Source of the DNA: Neorhizobium alkalisoli
GTDB lineage: Bacteria; Pseudomonadota; Alphaproteobacteria; Rhizobiales; Rhizobiaceae
Assembly: GCF_007829835.1 (NCBI RefSeq)
Contig: NZ_VIWP01000019.1
Coordinates: 1-61,000 of the forward strand
Length of the DNA stretch: 61,000 nucleotides
Direction of reading: 5' to 3'
A model generated the notes under the pieces. That model was not told the origin of the DNA and did no database searches. It saw only the letters and a program-made list of their open reading frames with translations. The position numbers and the translations under genes are program-made. This document shows positions 1 to 8,170 of this stretch, piece after piece; the stretch's first letter is position 1; each line of letters begins with the position of its first letter.

Positions 1-95
1 GCAGGACCTTGACCACTACGACCAGCACAAACGATACCTAAAGGCGGGTCACTTCTCGGTGGAAACGCCGGGTCAGCTCTCAGTGGAAATCAACA
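1..95. mobile_element. Terminal end of an IS21-type insertion sequence
   Basis: Read on the minus strand, the element begins TGTTGATTTCCACTGAG and so has the TG...CA terminal dinucleotide of IS21-family elements. It carries two tandem copies of a 20-bp motif (46-65 and 70-89), and multiple terminal repeats are characteristic of IS21 ends. The transposase genes would lie left of the window. Directly to the right the sequence becomes the tail of an ABC ATPase gene, so the element probably inserted in that gene. The family is assigned from remembered end sequences, not from a search. Confidence 0.6.
46..89. repeat. Two tandem terminal repeats of the IS end
   Basis: The 20-mers GGGTCACTTCTCGGTGGAAA (46-65) and GGGTCAGCTCTCAGTGGAAA (70-89) differ at three positions and sit 24 bp apart. 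They are probably transposase binding sites. Confidence 0.7.
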
Positions 96-190
96 CTCCG
101 TTTCTTGTCGGCGAAACCGTTGCACTCTCGTGGTCGCCCGACGACGCCCTGATCTTCAATTCGGCCGAAATGCGGGGATCGGCACGATGA
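96..190 (+). pseudogene. 3' fragment of an ABC transporter ATPase (PotA-like TOBE end)
   Basis: The last ~30 codons before the TGA at 188-190 read PFLVGETVALSWSPDDALIF, which matches the TOBE-domain tail of spermidine/putrescine-type ATPases (V/I-G-E/Q-x-V-x-L-S-W-x-P-x-D). The stop overlaps the ATG of the first permease (ATGA at 187-190), so this was the first gene of the transporter operon. Everything upstream, including Walker A and B, is replaced by the IS end. The frame stays open through the IS end to base 2, so a hybrid reading frame exists, but it has no ATPase core inside the window. Confidence 0.7.
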
Positions 191-1077
191 CAACGACCTT
201 GTTTGACCGCGTCCGCGAAAAGCTTCAGCTCGATGCGACGGAACGCGACCTGTCACCCGGACTGAGCTGGCTTCTGCTCGCCCCGGCGCTGTTGCTGCTG
301 CTATGCCTATTCCTGGCTCCCGTTCTCGGGCTGGCGAAACTCAGCCTTTTCGACCCGCAATTCAGCCTTAGGCACTATGCGACGCTATTCGGCGAAGACC
401 TCTATCTCAAGATCATCTGGCGAACCGTCTGGACAAGCGCGCTGGTGACCGGATTGACGCTTGTCCTCGGTTACCCGATTGCGATGATGATGGCCAAGGC
501 CCGCGGCCTCTGGCTTGCAATCCTGTCGATTTGCGTCCTTCTTCCGCTCTGGATCAGTGTTCTTGTGCGCAGCTATGCATGGGTCGTGCTTTTGTCGCGC
601 AACGGCATCGTCACGACGGCACTGCGCGAGATCGGCCTGATCGGGCCTTCGACGCGACTGATGTTCACGGATGGGGCCGTCATCCTGGCGACGACCCATG
701 TCCTGCTGCCGCTGATGATTCTCCCGCTTTGTGCCAGCCTCAACGCCATCCCGAAGGAACTGGCGAGCGCGGCGGAGAGCCTGGGCGCCGGGCGGATCAC
801 GGCGTTCCGCCGGATTACCTTTCCACTGAGCCTGCCCGGCGCATTCTCCGGCGCCGTCCTGGTCTTCGTCATGGCTTTGGGCTTTTACATCACGCCACAA
901 CTGGTTGGCGGACCGCGCTCCATCACAGCGGCGATGCTGATCGGACAGCAGGTTTCCTATGGCGGCAACTGGGGGCTGGCGGCAGCGATGTCGGTGGTGC
1001 TTTTCCTTGCAGCCCTGGTCGTTCTTTTGCTCGGTGGCCGTTTCCTGTCGGAAAATGGCGAAGGAGGCTCCCGATGA
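187..1077 (+). CDS. Polyamine-type ABC transporter permease 1 (PotB-like)
   Basis: A 296-residue inner-membrane permease of the binding-protein-dependent type. It has about six hydrophobic segments, the first near residues 27-50, and a large periplasmic loop. The cytoplasmic EAA-type loop 'ELASAAESLGAGRITAFRRI' docks on the ATPase. The ATG at 187 overlaps the stop of the ATPase fragment; longer in-frame starts (130) would lie inside the ATPase gene. It overlaps permease 2 by ATGA, so both should be translationally coupled. Family members import putrescine, spermidine or related cations; the exact substrate cannot be read. With the ATPase gene broken, transport would need an ATPase from elsewhere. 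Confidence 0.88.
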   Translation: MTTTLFDRVREKLQLDATERDLSPGLSWLLLAPALLLLLCLFLAPVLGLAKLSLFDPQFSLRHYATLFGEDLYLKIIWRTVWTSALVTGLTLVLGYPIAMMMAKARGLWLAILSICVLLPLWISVLVRSYAWVVLLSRNGIVTTALREIGLIGPSTRLMFTDGAVILATTHVLLPLMILPLCASLNAIPKELASAAESLGAGRITAFRRITFPLSLPGAFSGAVLVFVMALGFYITPQLVGGPRSITAAMLIGQQVSYGGNWGLAAAMSVVLFLAALVVLLLGGRFLSENGEGGSR

Positions 1078-1898
1078 CCGGATACCGCATGCCCCGCTTG
1101 GCCCCGAACATGGTCATGACAATCGCATTTTCAGCATTCGCCTGGCTGATCGTGGCCTTCCTTGTGGTTCCAATCGTCCTCGTCGTCCCGATGAGCTTCT
1201 CGGACAGCAGCTACCTCTCGTTTCCACCACAGGGCTTCACCTTCAAATGGTATCTGCAGGTGATGACCGACGACACCTGGACGGAACCAACCCTTCTGAG
1301 CGCACAGATCGCGGTCATGACGGCACTTGTGTCGACGGTGGTCGGGACTTCGACGGCGATTGCAATCGTTCGCGGAAGCTTCAGAGGCAAAAAGATCGTC
1401 AGGACGCTGATCATCTCGCCGATCATCGCCCCGAACATCGTCCTTGCGATCGCACTTTATTTCACGTTCAGCCGCTTCGGGATGATCGGCACAAGAGTAG
1501 CCTTCGTGCTTTCCCATTCGCTTCTATGCATTCCCTTCGTCCTGCTGACGGTCTCTGCATCGCTCAACAGGTTCGATCCCGGCCTCGAACTGGCGGCGAT
1601 GAACCTTGGCGCCAGCCGGTGGACGGCATTTCTCCGGGTAACCCTGCCGATTATCAGGCCGGGCATTGCGAGCGGAGCAATCTTTTCCTTCATTATCTCC
1701 TTCGACGAACCCGTCATCAGCTATTTCCTGTCCAGCGTCAGCCAATCGACCCTGCCGCGCGTGATGTTCCAAAACATCGCCACCAGCGTGGAGCCGAATG
1801 TGGCGGCGATTTCGACGATCCTCATGATGCTTTCGCTTGGCGTGCTGGGCCTAACCACCCTGCTTCGCAAGGGCCAGGGCGCATTGCCCGGTCGGTGA
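1074..1898 (+). CDS. Polyamine-type ABC transporter permease 2 (PotC-like)
   Basis: A 274-residue inner-membrane protein with about six membrane segments. It is the second half of the heterodimeric channel. The EAA loop appears as 'ELAAMNLGASRWTAFLRVTLP' near residue 170, followed by the typical hydrophobic 'SGAIFSFIISFDE' stretch of PotC/YdcV-type permeases. The start at 1074 overlaps the preceding stop and has an AAGGAGG Shine-Dalgarno sequence at 1061-1067. An in-frame ORF reaching back to 531 is ignored because it would run through permease 1. Confidence 0.88.
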   Translation: MTGYRMPRLAPNMVMTIAFSAFAWLIVAFLVVPIVLVVPMSFSDSSYLSFPPQGFTFKWYLQVMTDDTWTEPTLLSAQIAVMTALVSTVVGTSTAIAIVRGSFRGKKIVRTLIISPIIAPNIVLAIALYFTFSRFGMIGTRVAFVLSHSLLCIPFVLLTVSASLNRFDPGLELAAMNLGASRWTAFLRVTLPIIRPGIASGAIFSFIISFDEPVISYFLSSVSQSTLPRVMFQNIATSVEPNVAAISTILMMLSLGVLGLTTLLRKGQGALPGR

Positions 1899-1943
1899 TG
1901 TGCACCCGACAGACAAGATACAATCTCCAAGAAGGGAACGACC

Positions 1944-2996
1944 ATGAACTATGGCATCAGACATGCATTCCTTATCTGCACGACCATGACCACTCTTCTG
2001 TTTTCCGCCACCGCGCAGGCGGAGGATCTGGTGATCGCGGCAACCGGCGGCGCTTTCTATCAGGCTCTGAAGCGGGACTTTTTCGACCCGTTCACCGCAA
2101 AGACCGGAATAAACATCAAGTTCGTCGAAGCGACGACGCTCGAGATGAACGGCAAGATGCGGGCAATGCTGAGCGCCGGCAATGTCGAATACGACATCCT
2201 GACCACGACGGGCGATTCCTCGATTGGCGATGCCGACGTCTATCAGGCGATCGACTGCACCAAGATCCCGAACGCCGGCACGTTCGGCGTTCCCGGCGCC
2301 TGCAGTGACAAGAGCCTGCTGCGTACGATCGGGGCAAATCTCATCGCCTATGATGCGCAGGCGTTTCCCTCGGGAGGTCCCAAAAGCTGGGTCGACTTCT
2401 GGGACGTCAAACGTTTCCCCGGCGACCGGTGCCTGATCGGTGGCACGACCGACAACCACATCCCGCTGCTTGCAGCCCTGCTTGCGGATGGCGTCAAACC
2501 GGCAGATCTCTATCCGATCGACTATGATCGTGCGATCAGGAAGCTGGAAGAGCTTAAACCCCATGTCGCAGCCTACTGGACGAGCTATTCGCAAAGCCAG
2601 CAATTGCTGCGCGATGGGGAATGCGTCATGAGCATCATGAGCAATGGCAGGGCGCAGGCACTGAGTGCGGAAGGATCGCCTGTAAAGGTCGTCTGGAATC
2701 AGGCGCTGGTTTCTCCCGTCGGCTGGGGTCTGGCCAAGAACGCACCGCATCCACAAGCGGCCTACACGTTTCTGGATTTCTGGATGACCCGTCCGGACGC
2801 GCATCTCGACTTCTACAAGGCGTTTTTTTACGGGACAGCGAACAAGGACCTCATCACGCTGCTCACGCCGGAAGACCAGCAGGAATATTACGCCTCGGCG
2901 CAGAACCTGCCCGGGCAGATCACCGTCGATTCCGCCTGGGTGGGCGCGAACCTCAAGGACATCCAGCTGCGTTATGCGCGGTTCCTCACGCAGTAG
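1944..2996 (+). CDS. Polyamine-type ABC transporter substrate-binding protein (PotD-like)
   Basis: A 350-residue periplasmic solute-binding protein. Residues 1-26 form a signal peptide ending SATAQA before EDLVIAATGG. The mature part has the layout of extracellular binding protein family 1 proteins for spermidine/putrescine: 'AATGGAFYQALKRDFFDPF' at the start, an 'EYDILTTTGDSS' ligand-loop region and 'PVGWGLAKNAPHPQAAYTFLDFW' toward the C-terminus. It lies 45 bp after permease 2 and completes the importer. The downstream amidase suggests the ligand may be an amide-containing amine, which is an inference from context only. Confidence 0.86.
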   Translation: MNYGIRHAFLICTTMTTLLFSATAQAEDLVIAATGGAFYQALKRDFFDPFTAKTGINIKFVEATTLEMNGKMRAMLSAGNVEYDILTTTGDSSIGDADVYQAIDCTKIPNAGTFGVPGACSDKSLLRTIGANLIAYDAQAFPSGGPKSWVDFWDVKRFPGDRCLIGGTTDNHIPLLAALLADGVKPADLYPIDYDRAIRKLEELKPHVAAYWTSYSQSQQLLRDGECVMSIMSNGRAQALSAEGSPVKVVWNQALVSPVGWGLAKNAPHPQAAYTFLDFWMTRPDAHLDFYKAFFYGTANKDLITLLTPEDQQEYYASAQNLPGQITVDSAWVGANLKDIQLRYARFLTQ

Positions 2997-3126
2997 CGGC
3001 CTCCTACAGTCTCCGCCTTTCAAACCTGCGCTTCAAATCTGGCGTGTCGGGCGGACCGCGATCACCCTCGATCGTCGGCCTTGCCGACGCAAGATATCGG
3101 CAAGACAGAGTTTCCTTCAAAATCCA

Positions 3127-4608
3127 ATGGACTTGGTCATGACACAAGAGCTCGCCTATATGCCCGCCCATGAACTCACCCGGCTTTATCGCTTGAAGAC
3201 GGTGTCGCCCGTCGAGGTGGTTCAATCCGTCCTGCAGCGTATCGATATGTTCAATCCCCGATACAACGCCTACAGGATGGTCGACCATGAGGGCGCGCTG
3301 CAGGCGGCCCGATCGTCGGAAGCCCGATGGATGCGAGCGCAGCCGCTCGGGTTGCTGGACGGCGTCCCGACCTCGATCAAGGACAGTCATCACGTGAAAG
3401 GCTGGTCGACGCTGCACGGATCGCGCCTGACCCGTACAGCCGATATCGAACCCCTGGACTCGCCGCATGTCGCCCGGCTTCGCGACCATGGCGCGGTTTT
3501 TCTCGGCAAGACCAACCTGTGCGAACAGGGGTGGAAATGCGTGACGGACAGTCCGCTGACCGGCATCAGCCGCAATCCCTGGAACCCGGACCTTACGCCT
3601 GGCGGCAGCAGCGGTGGTGCCGCGATCGCTGCTGCCGCAGGCATGGGCACGATCAATATGGGAGGAGACGGAGGCGGCTCCATCCGTCTTCCCGCGTCGT
3701 TTTGCGGCCTGGTCGGAATGAAGGCGACCTATGGCCGTGTTCCCCGCTATCCGCAGGAATCACTGATCGCCTGCGCACATTTCGGGCCACTGACACGAAG
3801 CGTCGCCGAAACGGCACTGGTCATGAACGTGATAACTCGGCCTGACCACCGGGACGTCACCGCGCTTCCGTTTGATGACAGAGACTATCTCCAGGGCCTT
3901 AATGCGGGCGTCAAAGGAATGCGGATCGGCTATTGTGACACGCTGGGCGACAGCTTTCCCGTCGACAAGGACATCGAGGCAACGGTGAGATCGGCGGTCA
4001 ACCGCCTCGCCGATGCGGGGGCCCTGGTGAAACACGTTTCGTCACCCATTCGCGACACGTTCGAGGCCTATAAGACGCTGAATTCCGCCTATCAGGTCCC
4101 GAAGATACATGGTCGTGGGGAGGACGAGCTCGACTTGATGGATGCGACGCTTGTCGCCAATGCGCATCGGGGCGAGGGTCTGAGCGCCTACGATCTTCTT
4201 CGCGCCGGATACGCGCGCGCATCATGGATTGAACAGATGGCCGAATTCTTCCAGTCCTTTGACATTCTCGTCACGCCGACCTCGCCGGTCTCGCCATTTG
4301 AGGCGGAGAGCAACAATCCCCGCACATGCGAGGACGCCCATGAGCTGGAAGACCGGGTCTACTGCCTCTTCAATGGGTTCCTTTACCCGTTCAACTACAC
4401 CCATCATCCTGCCGTCACCGTGCCATGCGGCCTCGACGGCCGCGGCCTGCCCGTCGGCCTGCAGATCGTCACGCGACACAAGGCCGATCATCTGGCCCTG
4501 ATCGTGGCCCGGGCCGTCGAAAACTCGCTATCCTTTCAGGGCCTGAAGCTGGCACTTCCGAAAGAAGAGACGTCCACGGCAAGGCCAGCCTTTGCGCAAT
4601 CTGCCTGA
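3127..4608 (+). CDS. Amidase signature family hydrolase
   Basis: A 493-residue enzyme of the amidase-signature superfamily, which hydrolyses C-N amide bonds. The Lys-cisSer-Ser triad is visible, counting from the ATG at 3127: K85 in 'SIKDSHH', S161 in 'GGSSGGAA' and S185 in 'GGSIRLPA'. The spacing S161-S185 (24) is the family standard. A second in-frame ATG lies at 3139 and may be the real start; neither has a strong ribosome site. It follows the polyamine-type transporter in the same direction, so it may cleave the imported substrate. GatA is unlikely: no gatC or gatB is adjacent and the surroundings are catabolic. Confidence 0.88.
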   Translation: MDLVMTQELAYMPAHELTRLYRLKTVSPVEVVQSVLQRIDMFNPRYNAYRMVDHEGALQAARSSEARWMRAQPLGLLDGVPTSIKDSHHVKGWSTLHGSRLTRTADIEPLDSPHVARLRDHGAVFLGKTNLCEQGWKCVTDSPLTGISRNPWNPDLTPGGSSGGAAIAAAAGMGTINMGGDGGGSIRLPASFCGLVGMKATYGRVPRYPQESLIACAHFGPLTRSVAETALVMNVITRPDHRDVTALPFDDRDYLQGLNAGVKGMRIGYCDTLGDSFPVDKDIEATVRSAVNRLADAGALVKHVSSPIRDTFEAYKTLNSAYQVPKIHGRGEDELDLMDATLVANAHRGEGLSAYDLLRAGYARASWIEQMAEFFQSFDILVTPTSPVSPFEAESNNPRTCEDAHELEDRVYCLFNGFLYPFNYTHHPAVTVPCGLDGRGLPVGLQIVTRHKADHLALIVARAVENSLSFQGLKLALPKEETSTARPAFAQSA

Positions 4609-4702
4609 GTGCGCGCGTCCATCAGGGGGAAGGGCGGTCGCGCGGGGGGCAAGTAAGGGGCCGCTGCATGGGCCCGCCAAGGCTGGCTGATATTGCGGAG
4701 AA

Positions 4703-4779
4703 CACAGCCGGCCGGAGCTCAGATCGGGCCGGCTGTGATCGAGCGTGAGGCCGATCCCGCATCACGGAGGCGCGGGATC
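4703..4779. terminator. Two hairpins after the amidase gene; rest of the 4609-4990 gap
   Basis: Hairpin one has a perfect 11-bp stem, CACAGCCGGCC (4703-4713) with GGCCGGCTGTG (4727-4737). Hairpin two has an 8-bp stem, GATCCCGC (4753-4760) with GCGGGATC (4772-4779). Neither has a clear U-tract, so factor-dependent or weak termination is more likely. From about 4876 to 4950 the gap is very AT-rich and probably holds the promoter of the next operon. No ORF is supported here. Confidence 0.5.
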
Positions 4780-4990
4780 CGGGCCGCCGCCAGGCTCCTG
4801 TGCCACCGGCTACAGATCGTCGCAGAAAACGGGAATCCGAAATTTGGATTTCAACAGATCCCCCGCCGAATTCCATGAGTAAAATATTTATTCTATATTT
4901 ATATTTATAAAGCATAAGTATAAATTAAATATAACCGCCGATTGAAAAAATCGATGCTATATCACGGCCATCCACCAAGCGGAGGCCGAG

Positions 4991-6235
4991 ATGGAAATAG
5001 CAGCGGCTACGACGCAAAAAACGGGACATCACCGCAACACGAAAGCAATGATCGAGCGTGCTGCGCCGAACTTCGATCTGAGCTTCCGCGCCGGCATCAT
5101 GGGCCTGAGCGCGCGCTCACTGGAACGCCGGCTCGTCGAAATTGTCGACGGGGCCGGCTCGAGGAAAGTCGTCGATTTCGTCCGATGTTCCTATCTTGGC
5201 CTCGACAATCATCCACATCTGATCGCCGGCGCCATCGAGGCACTGAGCAGCTACGGATCACTCCACTGGTCTTGCGCCCGCACACGCCTGAATTTTGCAT
5301 TGCTGGGCGAACTCGAAGAAGAACTCTCTGATCTTTTCGCCAGCCGTGTCGTCACCTATTCCACTGTCCTTGCAGCCAATATGAGCGCGCTACCGCTTCT
5401 GGCATCCGGCCATCTCACCGGCGGTGAAAAACCTTTGGTCGTGTTCGACCGGTTCGCGCATGCTACCCTTGCCGCGCACAAAGCGACCCTTGCAGCCGAG
5501 ACCGCGGTTGCAACGATCGCGCATAACGACGTCGCCGCACTTGAGGACATTTGCCGAAGCAACCGGAGCGTCGTCTACATCTGCGACGGCCTCTATTCCA
5601 TGGGAGGTGCTGCCCCCATGACGGCTCTGCTTCAACTGCAGGAGCGCCACGGCCTGTTTCTTTATATCGACGACGCACATGGCGTCTCGCTCTTCGGGAA
5701 GAACGGTGAGGGCTACGCGCGCTCGCATATAGGACAGCCTCTTGGCGACAGGACGATCATTGCCGCCTCACTCGGCAAGGGTTTCGGGGCATCAGGTGGA
5801 TTGCTGATGGTAGGAAACGAGGCCCAGGAGAGGCTTCTGCGGCGTTTTAGTCTCGCCCAGGCATTTTCGGTTCCGGTCAATCTCGCAGGCGTCGGAGCAG
5901 CACTCGCTTCGGCGAAATTGCACAGGACACCCGAACTTCAGAACCTGCAATCGGCGCTTCGGGAACGCACCGAAGAGGTCGACCGGCTGTTTCCGACTTC
6001 TTACGCCGGCCAGCCATTTCCAATTCGCACGATCGAAATGGGCGACGAGCAAACCGCAATAGAGGCCGCGCGAACCTTGCTTGAGGCCGGCTTCTACACC
6101 TCGGCCGTGTTCTTCCCGACCGTCGCTCAGGGACGGGCGGCTCTGCGCATCTGCCCGACCGCCACACATAGCCGCGCAGAAATCGAAGCACTGGCGAATG
6201 CCTTCGCGCCGATCAGGTCAAAAATACGCAAGTAA
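4991..6235 (+). CDS. Alpha-oxoamine synthase, PLP-dependent (BioF/KBL/SPT/CqsA family)
   Basis: A 414-residue fold-type I PLP enzyme. Family members condense an amino acid with an acyl-CoA and release CO2 and an alpha-aminoketone (BioF, KBL, ALA synthase, serine palmitoyltransferase, and the autoinducer synthases CqsA/LqsA). Visible features: 'DGLYSMGG' (199-206), the PLP-ring Asp and His in 'DDAHG' (D227, H230), and the Schiff-base lysine K263 in 'SLGKGFGASGG'. Length fits the family. It is not obviously BioF (no other bio genes) or KBL (no tdh). It opens a four-gene plus-strand cassette with an exporter, a GNAT and an SDR, which suggests production of a small diffusible aminoketone or aminoalcohol. 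The AT-rich upstream gap likely carries the promoter. Substrates are unknown. Confidence 0.8.
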   Translation: MEIAAATTQKTGHHRNTKAMIERAAPNFDLSFRAGIMGLSARSLERRLVEIVDGAGSRKVVDFVRCSYLGLDNHPHLIAGAIEALSSYGSLHWSCARTRLNFALLGELEEELSDLFASRVVTYSTVLAANMSALPLLASGHLTGGEKPLVVFDRFAHATLAAHKATLAAETAVATIAHNDVAALEDICRSNRSVVYICDGLYSMGGAAPMTALLQLQERHGLFLYIDDAHGVSLFGKNGEGYARSHIGQPLGDRTIIAASLGKGFGASGGLLMVGNEAQERLLRRFSLAQAFSVPVNLAGVGAALASAKLHRTPELQNLQSALRERTEEVDRLFPTSYAGQPFPIRTIEMGDEQTAIEAARTLLEAGFYTSAVFFPTVAQGRAALRICPTATHSRAEIEALANAFAPIRSKIRK

Positions 6236-6323
6236 CGAAGCGTGGCAGGAGGATCCCGACCAGTCGGCGACCACGCGGGCCCGAGAAACGCGCGCCAAAG
6301 GAATTCTAGAGAGGAACTGGCGG

Positions 6324-7574
6324 ATGCAGGACGTGGAACCGACTTCCCTTGCCGGAAACGCAAGCCTCTGGGCTCCGCTTTCCTCTCCCCTGTTTCGTCT
6401 CGCGGCCATTGTCGCCTGCCTGTCGTTTACGGGAAGCTTCATTGTCGAATTTTCAGCAATCTGGGTGCTCACGACGCTGACCGCCAGGGCCGACCTGATT
6501 GCCCTGGCACAATCGGCGGCCTATGCCTGCCTGATGGTGCTTGCAATTCCCTGCGGCGTTCTTTCCAGGGCCTATGACAGGCGCGGGCTGCTGCTCGCTA
6601 TGCACCTCTCCTACCTCGTTCTGCTGGTGACTTTTCTGCTCTTCTGCCAGAGCGATCAAAGAGAAACGGGTGTCGTCATCACCCTGATCTTCCTGTTTGG
6701 GGCGAATGCCGCATCCACGGCGAGCGTTTGGCAGGTTTTTGCGCCTGACCTTGCGCATACGCGACATACGGGCCAGGCCGTGACACTGTTTCTGACGATC
6801 TACAATCTGTCTCGCCTTTGCGGACCGGCCATTGGCGGCCTCGTCATGATGGCAGCAGGCCCGATTGCAACCTTGTCACTGGTCGCTGGTCTGTTTGCCT
6901 TGACAGCAATTCTTCTCGTCAAACTTCCCCGTCCGGCGGAAACGTGGACACCTGGTCGGCGAACCGTCCAGGCCTTTCGCGAGGCGGCTTCATACATCCT
7001 GCAATCGCGCAATCTGCAACTGCTCTCGCTTTGCAGTCTCCTTTATGCATGTCTCGGCTCGGTGATCTGGGCGCTCCTGCCGACGATCTCCCGCACGAGA
7101 CTTGACGGAATGCCGATCACCTTCGGCCTGCTGACGAGCTCGCTTGGCCTTGGGTCGCTGCTGATCGCACATTTCATTCCCGCCCTGCTTCGCCATTTTC
7201 ACGCGCGCAGCCTGCTGCGATCAGCACTGGTCGGGCTGTCCGTGGGCGGCCTTTTGCTCGACCAGGCAAGCACGGTTGCGCCTGCATGCCTTGCCTGTCT
7301 CTGGATCGGCAGTTGCTGGTTCATCGGCGTGACGATCTTTGGCATCGTCGCGCGCCAAATCGCGCCTTCCGCCGACAGGGCACAGGCCGTCACGGTCTAT
7401 CTCGTCGCCTTCTCCCTTGGCATGACCGTCGGCGGGAGCGGATGGGGCAGTATCGCGGAACAGTTCGGCCAACGAACGGCAATCGTCACGGGCGCGATCC
7501 TGCTTCTGATTGGAGCCTTCACGACAATCCGGTTGCTCCCCCATGCCAGCGTGCCTCAGGAGGAAACGAGATGA
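6324..7574 (+). CDS. MFS transporter, EntS-like (exporter)
   Basis: A 416-residue inner-membrane protein with about 12 hydrophobic segments, resembling the MFS_3 group (EntS-type exporters). The loop 'GVLSRAYDRRGLL' near residues 82-94 resembles the conserved MFS loop after helix 2. The ATG at 6324 follows a GAGGAACT ribosome site; longer in-frame starts run into the synthase gene. The stop overlaps the ATG of the GNAT gene (ATGA at 7571-7574), so the genes are coupled. Its place between a small-molecule synthase and tailoring enzymes suggests export of the product, but import cannot be excluded. Confidence 0.82.
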   Translation: MQDVEPTSLAGNASLWAPLSSPLFRLAAIVACLSFTGSFIVEFSAIWVLTTLTARADLIALAQSAAYACLMVLAIPCGVLSRAYDRRGLLLAMHLSYLVLLVTFLLFCQSDQRETGVVITLIFLFGANAASTASVWQVFAPDLAHTRHTGQAVTLFLTIYNLSRLCGPAIGGLVMMAAGPIATLSLVAGLFALTAILLVKLPRPAETWTPGRRTVQAFREAASYILQSRNLQLLSLCSLLYACLGSVIWALLPTISRTRLDGMPITFGLLTSSLGLGSLLIAHFIPALLRHFHARSLLRSALVGLSVGGLLLDQASTVAPACLACLWIGSCWFIGVTIFGIVARQIAPSADRAQAVTVYLVAFSLGMTVGGSGWGSIAEQFGQRTAIVTGAILLLIGAFTTIRLLPHASVPQEETR

Positions 7575-8116
7575 GTTTCACTTCGCTCAGCTCAGCCCGG
7601 CTGGACCTGATCCCCATCAACCGGGAGCATGAGAGCGACCTCCACAGACTGCATACCGACCCGCGGATTGTCTCAAGCCTTTTCAGAGATTGCCCACCAT
7701 CGATCAAAGACACCAGGGACAGGCTCGACACCTATCTTGAAGGCTGGCGCCGGGATGGTTTCGGCTTCTGGATGGTCTTCGAGCGAAAGCCCGAAGGCCT
7801 GGTCCTCGCCGGCAGGGCTGGCTTGCGTCGGTTTAACAATGGCCAGGATATCGAATTCGGACATTGTGTCCTGTCGACCATGTCGGGACGCGGGATCGCT
7901 GTCGAGGCCGGTCACACGATTATCCGCCACGCCTTTGATGTCCTTCGCCTATCGAAGCTTGTCGCCGTCGTGATGCCGAAGAATGCGCCGGGCATTCGCG
8001 CGATCCTGAAACTCGGATTTCAGTTCGTCGACGAAAGGGATCATGGCGGAGAGCGCAAGCTCTTCTTCGAACGGTATTTAGGCGCCACGTTCGGCAACGA
8101 AACACATACGCGTTGA
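7571..8116 (+). CDS. GNAT N-acetyltransferase (RimJ/RimL-like)
   Basis: A 181-residue protein of the Acetyltransf_3 type. It starts 'FTSLSSARLDLIPINREHE', typical of RimJ/RimL-like proteins. It has a core 'GRAGLRRF', a 'GRGIAVEAGHTIIRHAFD' stretch around the acetyl-CoA binding motif A, and the C-terminal 'NAPGIRAILKLGFQFVDER' (N-x-x-S/G-x-R-x-x-x-K-x-G-F). It could acetylate the free amine of an aminoketone made by the upstream synthase, for tailoring or self-protection. Acetylation of a protein or antibiotic is equally possible from sequence alone. Confidence 0.8.
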   Translation: MSFTSLSSARLDLIPINREHESDLHRLHTDPRIVSSLFRDCPPSIKDTRDRLDTYLEGWRRDGFGFWMVFERKPEGLVLAGRAGLRRFNNGQDIEFGHCVLSTMSGRGIAVEAGHTIIRHAFDVLRLSKLVAVVMPKNAPGIRAILKLGFQFVDERDHGGERKLFFERYLGATFGNETHTR

Positions 8117-8170
8117 AGGACCGGCCGCATCCGGATGACGGCGGCCAGGATTGAACGGGAGGAAAATACC

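Noticed and set aside
1851..3023. Minus-strand ORF of 390 codons opposite the binding-protein gene
   Set aside because: Shadow; the plus strand has a signal peptide and binding-protein motifs.
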